Of a DNA stretch of 64,000 nucleotides, positions 43,744-52,029 are shown piece by piece. This stretch comes from Ktedonobacter sp. SOSP1-85. GTDB taxonomy: Bacteria; Chloroflexota; Ktedonobacteria; Ktedonobacterales; Ktedonobacteraceae. Position numbers and translations under genes: made by a program. How positions within the stretch are numbered: the stretch's first letter is position 1; every line of letters starts with the position of its first letter. Under the pieces are notes generated by a model that was not told the origin of the DNA, searched no databases, and saw only the letters and a list, made by a program, of their open reading frames with translations. The stretch spans positions 3,387,501 to 3,451,500 of the forward strand of contig NZ_BNJI01000001.1 of NCBI RefSeq assembly GCF_016587415.1. Reading direction: 5' to 3'.

Positions 43744-44604
43744 CTACCCTCCATTGATGTTGACGCGACGCACCGCAGCATGATAAATGCTCAGCATAAT
43801 AATTATTCCCACCCCCAGTGTCGCGAATTGTTGCACGAGCAGGCTTGTAAAGCGAGCTGTTTCAAAATGTACCAGGGTGCGCGATGGCCCATAGAGAATG
43901 GTGCTAAATGGTAAAACCTGGGCGATACTGCGCAATGGCTGGGGAAAGATTTCAAGCGGTGCCAGTACGCCTCCCAGTACTAGAGTGAGCCGACTCAAAA
44001 TGAGTGAAAACGATTGTGTTTCCTCGCTCCAGAATGCCATTAAACCAATGCTAAAGTGCATAACGAAGTCAATGCTGAGCGCGAGGAAGGCGACAAGCGG
44101 CCAGGCCAGCACTCCTTGCCAGGTGAAATGGGGAGGACCAGCCATAATAAAAGCCAGCACCGTCCCTATCAGCGCATTCATCAGCAGACGAACCAGGCGC
44201 TCTCCCAGGTAGTGAGCATAATTGTAAAGCACGTAATTGCTGGGACGTCCCAGCAGATAGGCCAGTTGTCCAGAACGGACCTCTTGATCAATACGCCTTG
44301 TTAAGGCAGGTAAACTCAGGGCAATGGCCTCACCCGCGACGAGATACCATATCATATCCGCGATACTAAAACCGCTCAGGACACTGGTTCCACGCAGGGC
44401 AAAGGTCGTTTTCCAGAGTTGGGTGAGAACGAAGACCAGTACGACCAGCAATAATGCGCGAAAGAAGACCTCCATGATGTATGCCAGGTTATTTAAGATA
44501 CTCACTCGTAAGACGGCCAGGTATTTGAGGGTAGAGAGGCGACCTCGCCTCTGGATGCGCTCAACGATTCCCTTTGCTGACTCCCTCTCGCTATACATCT
44601 TCAT
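43744..44604 (-). CDS. ABC-2 type permease (DUF990-like), subunit 1
   Basis: The start at 44604 (MKMYSERESAKG) overlaps the last codons of the ATPase gene by 14 bases, so translation is coupled. The 286-residue product has six helices, and LVAGEAIALSLPALTRRIDQEVRSGQLAYLLGRP is the conserved amphipathic region of DUF990 permeases. It pairs with the following permease to form the channel. Substrate is unknown. Confidence 0.85.
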   Translation of the reverse strand: MKMYSERESAKGIVERIQRRGRLSTLKYLAVLRVSILNNLAYIMEVFFRALLLVVLVFVLTQLWKTTFALRGTSVLSGFSIADMIWYLVAGEAIALSLPALTRRIDQEVRSGQLAYLLGRPSNYVLYNYAHYLGERLVRLLMNALIGTVLAFIMAGPPHFTWQGVLAWPLVAFLALSIDFVMHFSIGLMAFWSEETQSFSLILSRLTLVLGGVLAPLEIFPQPLRSIAQVLPFSTILYGPSRTLVHFETARFTSLLVQQFATLGVGIIIMLSIYHAAVRRVNINGG

Positions 44605-45721
44605 GGAGTAGTTCCCTTTCCGCTCCTGCTTGCTGCTGTACGACCTCTTCAACCTGGGTATGAGTGGTATTGCTTGTTTTCTCCCTCTGTTCCCCATAGA
44701 TCGAGGTGATAATTTTCTCCATCGGCGGGTCCGAAATGGTCATATCCAGAATATGTTGTTGCTGCATAATGCTTGCAATGACTGGCTCTAGTGGGCAGCG
44801 AGCAGTATCGACCTCAAGCGTGAGACTATGCCCTTGCGCCTTTAAAACCTGAATGCCTTCCTGGGCGAGTGCGGGCGTAGCTAACTTCATTTGCAACCGG
44901 GTTTGAGGATCATGATCACTAGCGATCAGACTCTCAACATTCTCAGCCAGTTGCAGCTCAATGGTCTTCGCCTTCAGGTAATCGCGCTTCAGAATCGCCA
45001 CCGACTCATCCAGAATGATCTCCCCATGATTGATGACCACAGCCCGGCGGCAGACCTGTTCGACATCGCCAGCGTCATGTGAGGTGAGAAACACGGTCAC
45101 GCCTTCCTCCACATTCAGCAGACCTATGAGGTCTCGAATGCGCTGCTTGGCAATGACATCCAGGCCAATCGTTGGCTCATCCAGAAAGACGATACGTGGC
45201 TTATGCAGAAAGGCTGCCGCCAATTCACAACGCATGCGCTCACCTAGACTCAATTTCCGTGCTGGCGTGTGAATATAGTCAGCAATGTCAAAGATCTCAA
45301 TCAGAAAGTCTCGTCGCTTGCGGTACTCATCCATATCCAACTCATAGATGCGTGCCAGAAGATTGAAGGTGTCTTGTGGTGGAAGGTGATACCACAACTG
45401 TGATTTCTGCCCAAATACACTGGAGATGTGGTAAGCCAGTTGTCTCCGCTGTTGCCAGGGGGTGAACCCAAGCACCTGTGCCTTGCCTGCCGTAGGGTGG
45501 AGAATACCGGTCAGCATCTTAATGGTCGTGCTTTTACCTGCTCCATTGGGACCAATAAAGGCCAGCACTTCACCCGCTTCAAGGGCAAAGCTAATATGCT
45601 TCACGGCCTCACGTGTCCGATAACGCGGCGCCACAAACGATTGGAGGCTCTGAGCAAGACCCGAAGCCCGCTCCCGACTCCTGAAGGTCTTGGCTAATTG
45701 TTCCACTTCGACGATTGGCAT
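44591..45721 (-). CDS. ABC transporter ATPase of an ABC-2 exporter
   Basis: The 376-residue ATPase has Walker A GPNGAGKSTTIKML, the Q-loop in SSVFGQKSQLWY, the signature LSLGERMRCELA (an L-S-L-G-E variant of LSGGQ common in DUF990-linked ATPases), Walker B RIVFLDEPTIGLD and the switch His in LTSHD. A C-terminal regulatory domain and a charged tail follow. It is the first gene of the ATPase-permease-permease operon. The hairpin at 45765-45805 lies just upstream. Confidence 0.93.
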   Translation of the reverse strand: MPIVEVEQLAKTFRSRERASGLAQSLQSFVAPRYRTREAVKHISFALEAGEVLAFIGPNGAGKSTTIKMLTGILHPTAGKAQVLGFTPWQQRRQLAYHISSVFGQKSQLWYHLPPQDTFNLLARIYELDMDEYRKRRDFLIEIFDIADYIHTPARKLSLGERMRCELAAAFLHKPRIVFLDEPTIGLDVIAKQRIRDLIGLLNVEEGVTVFLTSHDAGDVEQVCRRAVVINHGEIILDESVAILKRDYLKAKTIELQLAENVESLIASDHDPQTRLQMKLATPALAQEGIQVLKAQGHSLTLEVDTARCPLEPVIASIMQQQHILDMTISDPPMEKIITSIYGEQREKTSNTTHTQVEEVVQQQAGAERELLHEDV

Positions 45722-45764
45722 ACATACCCCTCCTTTGCCTGAGAAAAGTAGATCCAGAGTAAAA

Positions 45765-45805
45765 AAAGAGAGAGGCGCAGGTGTGTCGCCTGCGCCTCTC
45801 TCTTT
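45765..45805 (-). terminator. Intrinsic terminator for leftward transcripts
   Basis: Perfect 17-base arms (45765-45781, 45789-45805). On the minus strand the stem is followed by seven T residues, a standard rho-independent terminator. Confidence 0.85.
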
Positions 45806-46104
45806 ATCTCATTCTGTCTATTGACAGCTACATTGTAACGGTAAGCCTACTGATGGAGAATGAGCTAGAGGACAACGACACCTTACCCGAGGATATTCCA
45901 CGTGGGAATAACATTGGGTAGTGGAGGCAAGCATGGTAGTGGTAAACCATATGTTCTTCGCCTGCATGGTGGTTATCGTAGCCCTTTCAGTCTCAAATGA
46001 TAATTACAGGAAGCAACTTCACGATGAAGAAGTTGCTTCTATAAACGCGCGTATAACATAGAGAAATTGTACAGGTAAAATACGCGTCTTGTCAAATAGG
46101 AGGG
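45806..46104. other. Intergenic region without a recognised gene
   Basis: It lies between a minus-strand terminator and a palindrome. The terminator implies a leftward transcript entering from the HIT side, yet no ORF with support is seen here; an untranslated RNA is possible. Confidence 0.4.
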
Positions 46105-46171
46105 CCGACGCTGCTAAAGCACGCGTCTACATATGATGTGCATATGTAGACGCGTGCTTTAGCAGCGTCGG
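46105..46171. repeat. 31-bp perfect hairpin, family C copy 2
   Basis: Arms 46105-46135 and 46141-46171 pair perfectly. The arm CGACGCTGCTAAAGCACGCG equals copy 1 except for two changes that are mirrored in both arms. Confidence 0.85.
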
Positions 46172-46178
46172 ATCGTAT

Positions 46179-46688
46179 TTATTCCTGACCATTCTGGACT
46201 TTGGCCAGGGCCTCTTTGAGCTGCTGGTAGACGGTATCGATGTGTTCAGGCATGACTTTGATATCGGCCAGGACGGGCATAAAGTTGGTGTCGCCGTTCC
46301 AGCGCGGAACGACATGGAAGTGAATATGTTCCGCGAAGCCCGCGCCCGCGACCTTCCCCTGATTAAATCCCATATTAAAGCCATCGGGATTCATGGCCAG
46401 GCGTAGGGCCTTGATGGCGAGTTGAGCCAGGGCCATCATCTCGGCTAGCGTCGCGGCATCAAGCTCCTCTAGTGAGCCGATATGCTGGTAGGGTGCGACC
46501 ATCAGGTGTCCATTGCTATAGGGATAGAGATTGAGCATTACAAAGCAGTGCTCGCCGCGCTGGAGGATATGATATTCCTCGTCGCGCCCTTCGGCTGGCT
46601 GGGTACAGAAGATACAGCCGGGCTTGGGTGGAGTTTTGGGTTGAATAAAGGCCATGCGCCATGGCGCCCATAAATTTTCCATAGACAT
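46179..46688 (-). CDS. HIT-family nucleotide hydrolase or phosphorylase
   Basis: The start at 46688 (MSMENLWAPWRMAFIQP) follows AGAGGA; the longer frame overlaps the HxlR gene and is rejected. The 169-residue protein has CIFC and a later His forming the zinc site, LNLYPYSNGHLMVAPYQH and the catalytic HIHFHVVPRW (HxHxHxx). The WAPWR opening is typical of AP4A phosphorylase-like HIT proteins. It cleaves dinucleoside polyphosphates or related nucleotides. Confidence 0.92.
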   Translation of the reverse strand: MSMENLWAPWRMAFIQPKTPPKPGCIFCTQPAEGRDEEYHILQRGEHCFVMLNLYPYSNGHLMVAPYQHIGSLEELDAATLAEMMALAQLAIKALRLAMNPDGFNMGFNQGKVAGAGFAEHIHFHVVPRWNGDTNFMPVLADIKVMPEHIDTVYQQLKEALAKVQNGQE

Positions 46689-46845
46689 CCATCCTCTACA
46701 GTGTGTAAGTTGAAAATTTTTGTTCTCGTGAAGAGCAGCTCTTAGAGAGAGTATCACATCACAGCGAAGCCTGCTATGTCTGGGAGTGGATGCTGTAGGT
46801 GTTGGAGAGGGGAAAGAAACGTGCCGCGAAAACACGTTTTCGCGG

Positions 46846-47259
46846 CTACATTTGTGTGGACTCTTCTGGTTGTTCTTCCAGGGCGGGGCAGCCTTCGGCT
46901 TCTGTACGCAGTGGAATCCAGTCTTCGGCCCATAGATGGATCGCATCAACGACCGGTTTAAGGGCGTGCCCTTTCTCCGTGAGCTGGTACTCGACGCGCA
47001 CAGGAATTTGTGGGTAGACAACGCGTTTAACGATGCCCTCGCTCTCCAATTCGCGTAAGCGGTCACTCAATACGCGGTCAGAGAGTCCTTCGACGACCGT
47101 GGTCAGCTCACCAAAGCGACACGGGCCATTAAGGAGCGTGTTCAATAAGAGACCTGTCCAGCGTTTGCCAAGTATCTGAACCGCGTGCTCATAGCGAGGA
47201 CACATGCGCGCTGGTGAGTCTTGCGCCGATGTTGTTGAGGTTGTAGGCTTTGTAGCCAT
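46846..47259 (-). CDS. HxlR-family winged-helix regulator
   Basis: The start at 47259 (MATKPTTS) follows AGGTAGGTG; an upstream in-frame start is possible. The 137-residue product has the HxlR core MCPRYEHAVQILGKRWTGLL, FGELTTVVEGLSDRVLSDRL and the wing LTEKGHALKPVVDAI. The Cys near residue 20 is the position used for redox or aldehyde sensing in some members. No target is evident. Confidence 0.9.
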   Translation of the reverse strand: MATKPTTSTTSAQDSPARMCPRYEHAVQILGKRWTGLLLNTLLNGPCRFGELTTVVEGLSDRVLSDRLRELESEGIVKRVVYPQIPVRVEYQLTEKGHALKPVVDAIHLWAEDWIPLRTEAEGCPALEEQPEESTQM

Positions 47260-47520
47260 GGATTCACCTACCTGCCATTTCACAGGTACCTTGATTGTAC
47301 CAATAGGGATAAAAAGCGCCTGTTTAGAATTACTTGTAAGTATACCATGTTTTATTCTCTAAGGCAAGGATGGATACAGCTAAAAAGTAAGTGGAAAGCT
47401 TTTTTCTGCCCTCATACTTTTGTTATATAGTGGTCGCTTCCCTGAGTGCAGCAGGCGCGAAGGTTCTCCTATAAGGCCAGCTCGTGAGCCTGGTAGGGGG
47501 ATTTGTGCTACACTAGCGGT

Positions 47521-48643
47521 ATGCTGGATGTCTCCCTTTCAACACAACTGGATACCTTTACGCTGGATGTAAGCTTCGCCGTGCCGCAGGGAACAACGAC
47601 GGTGCTGCTTGGAGAGAGTGGCGCGGGGAAAAGCACCGTTCTGCGTTTACTGGCGGGCCTCTTGCAGCCTCAGGCAGGCCATATCATCCTCGATAAGCAG
47701 GTTTACTACGATAGCAAGCGCGGATTGGCGTTACCGCCCCAGGCACGCCCCTTTGGCTATGTCTTCCAGGAGTATATGCTCTTTCCGCACCTGACGGTCT
47801 TTGAGAACATTGCCTTTGGTTTACGAGCGCAGGCAGAGGCGCGCTCGCGCATACGCTTGCGGGTTGCTGAGGCGCTGGCACAGGTACACCTGGAGGGCTA
47901 CGCCCAGCGTTATCCTGCCCAGCTCTCGGGGGACAGCAGCAGCGCGTGGCGCTGGCACGCGCCCTGGTTCTACAGCCACAGCTACTGCTATTGGACGAGC
48001 CGCTCTCTGCCCTGGATGTACAGACGAGGCGCGAGGTACGCCAGGAACTACGCCGTATCTTGACTGAGGCGGGTATTACGACGGTCTTTGTGACGCACCA
48101 GTATGTGGATGCGCTGGTCTTTGGTCAGCATATCCTGGTGCTGGACCAGGGGCAGGTCTTGCAGCAGGGCTCGCAGCTTGACCTGGCGCAGCAGCCGCGC
48201 TCAGCCTATGTGGCCGAGCTGGTCGGAATGAACTTTCTACGTGGTCGCCTGCTGCGTACCGAGGACGACGGCTCTTGTGTGGTGCGTATCGCGCAATCTC
48301 AGCCAGCATTGGATCTGACGGTCATGTTTGAGGAGCGCCAGGGAGTGCCCCCGAGCGGGAGTGAGATTTATGTCGTGGTGGAGCCGCGTGACATCACGCT
48401 GCACCCTGCCCCCCCGAGAGTTCGGCGCGCAATAGTTGCAAGGGGCGTATTGTGCAACTGCTCCATCTGCTCTCGCCTTCTGAGGGGCGCGTCCGTGTCA
48501 GTATGGCCGTCGACGGTGTGGCGTCCGCGCCCATCCCTCTAACTGCTGAGATCACGGCCTCCTCCGCCGCGCGCCTGAACCTGCACGAGGGCCAGGAGAT
48601 TTACGCCTCCTTCAAAGCCTCCGCCGCCCACGCATATATGTAA
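47521..48643 (+). pseudogene. modC: Molybdate transporter ATPase ModC, two frameshifts
   Basis: The gene encodes Walker A GESGAGKSTVLRLL and VFQEYMLFPHLTVFENI, then loses frame inside the signature at the G run 47928-47932 (LSG followed by DSSSAWRW instead of GQQQRVAL). The second frame gives [16 protein letters not shown] and [11 protein letters not shown], and loses frame again at the C run 48409-48415 just before the TOBE domain ([14 protein letters not shown] to a stop at 48643). Adding one G and one C restores 374 residues. Both losses are in homopolymers, so a sequencing error is as likely as true decay. It would complete the modAB transporter at 366-2045. Confidence 0.85.
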
Positions 48644-48710
48644 GTTTTGGCTATGTATGATGAGGGCTGTCAGCCGCAGGCTGACAGCCCTCATCATACA
48701 TAGCCAAAAC
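48644..48710. terminator. 32-bp perfect hairpin after modC
   Basis: Arms 48644-48675 and 48679-48710 around loop GCA; core CAGCC-GCA-GGCTG. It lies between convergent genes. Confidence 0.87.
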
Positions 48711-48715
48711 ATTAA

Positions 48716-49213
48716 CTACTCATGAACAGTCTCGCTCTCCCACTGGCAGGTATCGGGATGATTCTGCTTGAGGGCCTCGGCCAGGCCATCGAGGTCGGTA
48801 ACGTCGTCGCGATAGACCGCCCAGGCCTTGGCCTTCATGCCAGGCTCTGTCACCTTGCGGTAGGCGATGACGCTGATGCGCTTGCCGTTGGGAAAAAACT
48901 CCTCTTTGATTTTAGTCAGGTTCTCCCAGGGAATGACAACGTCCTCACCACTTTTATTGCGTCTGACCAGGGCATTTGGCTCGAGCGAGATGGTAAAGGG
49001 GATGGGGGCAACGATGCGCAGATAGATCGCGAAGCCCAGGATAAACAGGATGGCGATAATGGTGCTGGCCAGTACCGACGCGCCCTGATGAATAGCAATC
49101 CAGAGCACTAAAGCTGTAATAGCAATAATGCCTATAACGGTCACAACGAGCTTAAAGCGGCTCAGGCCGGGTCCTATAAAGACCTGCTTGGAGGAGGCAG
49201 GAGATGATGCCAT
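48716..49213 (-). CDS. Two-helix membrane protein with PH-like soluble domain
   Basis: The start at 49213 (MASSPASSKQVFIGPGLSRF) follows GGGAGCAG; a longer hydrophobic frame to 49333 is not supported. The 165-residue product has two adjacent membrane helices (LVVTVIGIIAITALVLWIAI and a second ending in AIYLRIVAP) and a C-terminal soluble part (IPWENLTKIKEEFFPNGKRI) resembling YcxB/PH-like domains. Function unknown. Confidence 0.72.
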   Translation of the reverse strand: MASSPASSKQVFIGPGLSRFKLVVTVIGIIAITALVLWIAIHQGASVLASTIIAILFILGFAIYLRIVAPIPFTISLEPNALVRRNKSGEDVVIPWENLTKIKEEFFPNGKRISVIAYRKVTEPGMKAKAWAVYRDDVTDLDGLAEALKQNHPDTCQWESETVHE

Positions 49214-49473
49214 GGAAAACTGCTCCCATAAATTTATAAATATAGGCGGACGTATGTTAACGCAGTATAGTAGTAACAGGTATTGTAACAATAGGGCGAA
49301 AACAATGCAACATGCCAAAACTGGGACAGGCATCCTAGCACCTTTGCGTTGCCCGACCAGTATGATATACTGAACACGTTGTCCCGGTAGGGTAGTATGC
49401 CTTGTTGCCCGGTAGCACCTGTATTAATCAGTCACAAGGGGCCTTAGAGAAGACCGCTCTGCGTCGCTTACTG
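49214..49473. other. Promoter region between divergent genes
   Basis: No gene is seen. It precedes the repeat copy at 49474 and must hold the promoter of the minus-strand membrane protein gene. Confidence 0.45.
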
Positions 49474-49559
49474 CTTATCCGAACACCCTGAGCGCGCTTG
49501 TCCCCGAATAGGGGGAGCGCTAGTCGCGAGAGCGACGTTGGGTTTCGGAATAAGATCTT
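49474..49559. repeat. Dispersed repeat family B, copy 3
   Basis: CTTATCCGAA, CCTGAGCGCGCTTG, a CCCCGAATAGGGGG hairpin, GCGCTAGTCGCGAGAGCGAC and GGGTTTCGGAATAAGATC follow in order. It lies immediately before the ROK gene. Confidence 0.8.
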
Positions 49560-49615
49560 TCTCGGGAAAATCGTTAGGCGCGTGGGCGAAGGGTCGCGTG
49601 AAAGGGAGAACCGCC

Positions 49616-50680
49616 GTGTCTATACAGCACTCTTCCGATATGCCAACTGGATCTTTTTCCACAGGGCTGGTACATCCACAGCGCGTTACAGACAAACTGC
49701 TTGCCACTCACGGCTATGTCGTAGGCATTGAGATTAGCAGTAGTGGTCTGCGCCAATCGGTAGCATTAGCCAATTTGGATGGAGACATTCTCTTCCGTAT
49801 CAGCCGCCCACTGGAGGTCGTTCCTGATAGTGCGACTGTCTTGCAGCAACTGGAGGCGATGCTGGCCGAGGTCACCTCGCCTGAGCGCCTTGTGGACGGA
49901 CGCATCTTACGTGTAGGGATTGCGGTCGGAGGGTTGGTAGATGCTTCGCGTGGCATGGTGCGAAGGCTGTATCACGCTCATGGATGGAACGATTTTCCGC
50001 TTCAGGATTATTTCACTGAGCGCTTTGATGCTCCTTGTATTATTGATAATAACGCAAATGCCGCGGCCCTGGCTGAGTATCATCGTGGGGCTGGTATTGG
50101 CGAGCGTGTGATACTCTATGTTGGCCTGGGGCGAGGTATCGGCGGGGGACTGATCATTAACGGGAAAATTTATCACGGGGTGAACTCGATGGCCGGAGAG
50201 ATTGGCCATATGCTGGTGAAAGAGCAGGGCCCCCGTTGCTCCTGTGGTGGTTATGGGCATCTTGAAGCCATCGCGTCGGCGCGAGCGATTATCAGTACCA
50301 CGCTTGGCCTCTCGGTTGAGGTGACAGAGACGCATGCCGCGATTATGCGCCTCACACATGACCAGGCGGAGCGCCTGACAGTTGCCCAGGTCTTTCAACT
50401 GGCCGATGAGGGCGACCAGGTTGCACAGCGCGTCGTATCGGATGCGCATACTTCACTTGGCATCGCACTTGCTAATATCGTGCATCTAGTCAATCCGAGT
50501 ATGATTATCCTGGGAGGATCGGTCGCCCAGGCTGGCGATCTCCTCGTGAAACCCGTGGAGCAGCAGATACACCAGTTGTGTCTGCCCGAGGTGTGCCAGG
50601 ATCTAAAGGTCGTGCAAGGGCATCTAGGAGTGGATGCCAGCCTGGTTGGAGCCGTCACACTGGCTCTCCAGGATTTATGA
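49616..50680 (+). CDS. ROK-family sugar kinase-like protein
   Basis: A GTG start at 49616 follows AAAGGGAG at seven bases; the longer frame starts inside the family B repeat. The 354-residue product has the ROK opening VVGIEISSSGLRQSVAL, IDNNANAAALAEY, the glycine segment YVGLGRGIGGGLIINGKIYHG and the zinc motif GPRCSCGGYGHLEAIAS. In that motif the third Cys of the CxCGxxGCxE consensus is His. Because no N-terminal winged helix is present, it is more kinase-like than repressor-like. Confidence 0.88.
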   Translation: MSIQHSSDMPTGSFSTGLVHPQRVTDKLLATHGYVVGIEISSSGLRQSVALANLDGDILFRISRPLEVVPDSATVLQQLEAMLAEVTSPERLVDGRILRVGIAVGGLVDASRGMVRRLYHAHGWNDFPLQDYFTERFDAPCIIDNNANAAALAEYHRGAGIGERVILYVGLGRGIGGGLIINGKIYHGVNSMAGEIGHMLVKEQGPRCSCGGYGHLEAIASARAIISTTLGLSVEVTETHAAIMRLTHDQAERLTVAQVFQLADEGDQVAQRVVSDAHTSLGIALANIVHLVNPSMIILGGSVAQAGDLLVKPVEQQIHQLCLPEVCQDLKVVQGHLGVDASLVGAVTLALQDL

Positions 50681-50690
50681 CATGTACTTC

Positions 50691-50789
50691 TGATCCGAAA
50701 ACCCTGAGCGCGCTTGCCATGCCACCGCTTGCCCCCGAATGGGGGAAGCGCTAGGCACGCCAGTGATGTTGGGTTTCGGAATAAGATCG
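50691..50789. repeat. Dispersed repeat family B, copy 4
   Basis: A longer version of the family with GCCCCCGAATGGGGGAAGCG in the middle and the same GTTGGGTTTCGGAATAAGATC end. It lies between the ROK and pseudokinase genes. Confidence 0.8.
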
Positions 50790-50798
50790 TAAGGAATA

Positions 50799-51974
50799 AT
50801 GCAGAATCTCGAGGGGCTTATGGTAGAAACAGGTCGAGTCATACAAAGGCGCTACCTGCTGCAACGTCTGGTGAAGCAGGGCCAGGTCTGTGCTGTTTAT
50901 CAAGGATTCGACCAGGTATTGCAGCGTGTGGTTGCAGTCAAGGTTGCTCCCGCTGAACAGATCCCCGCATATCGGGCCTCGCTCCGACTGACATCTCAGT
51001 TCTCACATCCTAATATCATTGGTGTATATGATGTGATTCCTGAAGCTGATGGCCTCTATATTGTGCAGGAATATGTAGACGGCGATGATTTTGCTACGCT
51101 GCTCCAGGCTCAGCCATCTATCTACCAAATTGCTGACCTCGGTCGCCAGATCTGCCAGGCGCTCATGTACGCCAATACTTCTTCACGCAAAGTCTGTCAT
51201 GGAGATCTGACACCCGCCACTATTTTACGTGATCGTCGTGGCAGTGTGCGCTTAAGCAATTTTGCCTCTCCTCCTGACATGGCTTACTTTAATGCCTGGA
51301 GCATTGTAGGGGCCGATGGAGTTGCCCTGCTCGATGCCGAGACCCCCTGGGGACAGATGAGCGAGAATCGGCTTGCGGATGACACACGCGCGGTCGGTAT
51401 CCTGCTTTACCAGTTGCTCTCGGGTCGACCTCAGGGCGCGACCTCCGTTGAGCCGCCCACTGATGGCCGCCTGCGTTTCCACCGCAATGTGCCGCCTGAG
51501 GTCTGCGATGTGATTGCCCGGGCGCTCATTCGCCAGCATCCTCAAAATATCGTGACCCCAGATGCCCTCTATAGCGAACTCAAAGCGATTGCCGATGCCC
51601 TGGAACCCTATGAACCCGTGTCCACCTTCAAGTCAGAGGATGTCTTAAAGCCACACCAGGTCTTGCCTACTGGCACTGGCAAGCTAAGCTCAGCCTCTGC
51701 TGGGGTCCGCCAGGAGCGCTCACAGCCAGGCTTGCTCTCCAACTATCGCTCTGAGCCTGGCTCCCTGGCTGTTTCGGATGCCCCCCCGGCTGCTGCCGCC
51801 CTGGCAGATCCCCAGTTCGCCCAGTCTCCCATGACGGACCAGGCGCTTCCCTATCCCGAAGCCCAACAGGCTCCCAACCGCGTGAATATGCCAGTCTTGA
51901 TCGTCGCTGGTCTGCTGCTATTCGCCCTATTTTTTGTCATCGGCTACTTCCTGGCCCAAATGGTATTAAAGTAA
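50799..51974 (+). CDS. Membrane-anchored Ser/Thr kinase-like protein, probable pseudokinase
   Basis: A 391-residue protein. The kinase domain (about 15-265) has VAVKVAP with the ATP-anchoring Lys and HPNIIGVYDV. The catalytic loop reads CHGDLTPATIL, keeping HGD-L and a polar position instead of HRDLKxxN. The metal-binding DFG is replaced by SNF (VRLSNFAS), so catalysis is doubtful. A disordered Pro/Ala/Ser linker and one C-terminal membrane helix (LIVAGLLLFALFFVIGYFLA) follow. It may be a scaffold or receptor. Two ATGs (50799 and 50820) are possible; both have nearby purine sites. Confidence 0.8.
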   Translation: MQNLEGLMVETGRVIQRRYLLQRLVKQGQVCAVYQGFDQVLQRVVAVKVAPAEQIPAYRASLRLTSQFSHPNIIGVYDVIPEADGLYIVQEYVDGDDFATLLQAQPSIYQIADLGRQICQALMYANTSSRKVCHGDLTPATILRDRRGSVRLSNFASPPDMAYFNAWSIVGADGVALLDAETPWGQMSENRLADDTRAVGILLYQLLSGRPQGATSVEPPTDGRLRFHRNVPPEVCDVIARALIRQHPQNIVTPDALYSELKAIADALEPYEPVSTFKSEDVLKPHQVLPTGTGKLSSASAGVRQERSQPGLLSNYRSEPGSLAVSDAPPAAAALADPQFAQSPMTDQALPYPEAQQAPNRVNMPVLIVAGLLLFALFFVIGYFLAQMVLK

Positions 51975-52023
51975 AGAAAAAGCGAGGGTGCCATCCTGCA
52001 GATGGCACCCTCGCTTTTTCTTT
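51973..52023. terminator. 23-bp hairpin between convergent genes
   Basis: Perfect arms 51973-51995 and 52001-52023, ending in T runs on both strands; shared by the kinase-like and asparaginase genes. Confidence 0.87.
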
Positions 52024-52029
52024 ATGTAC

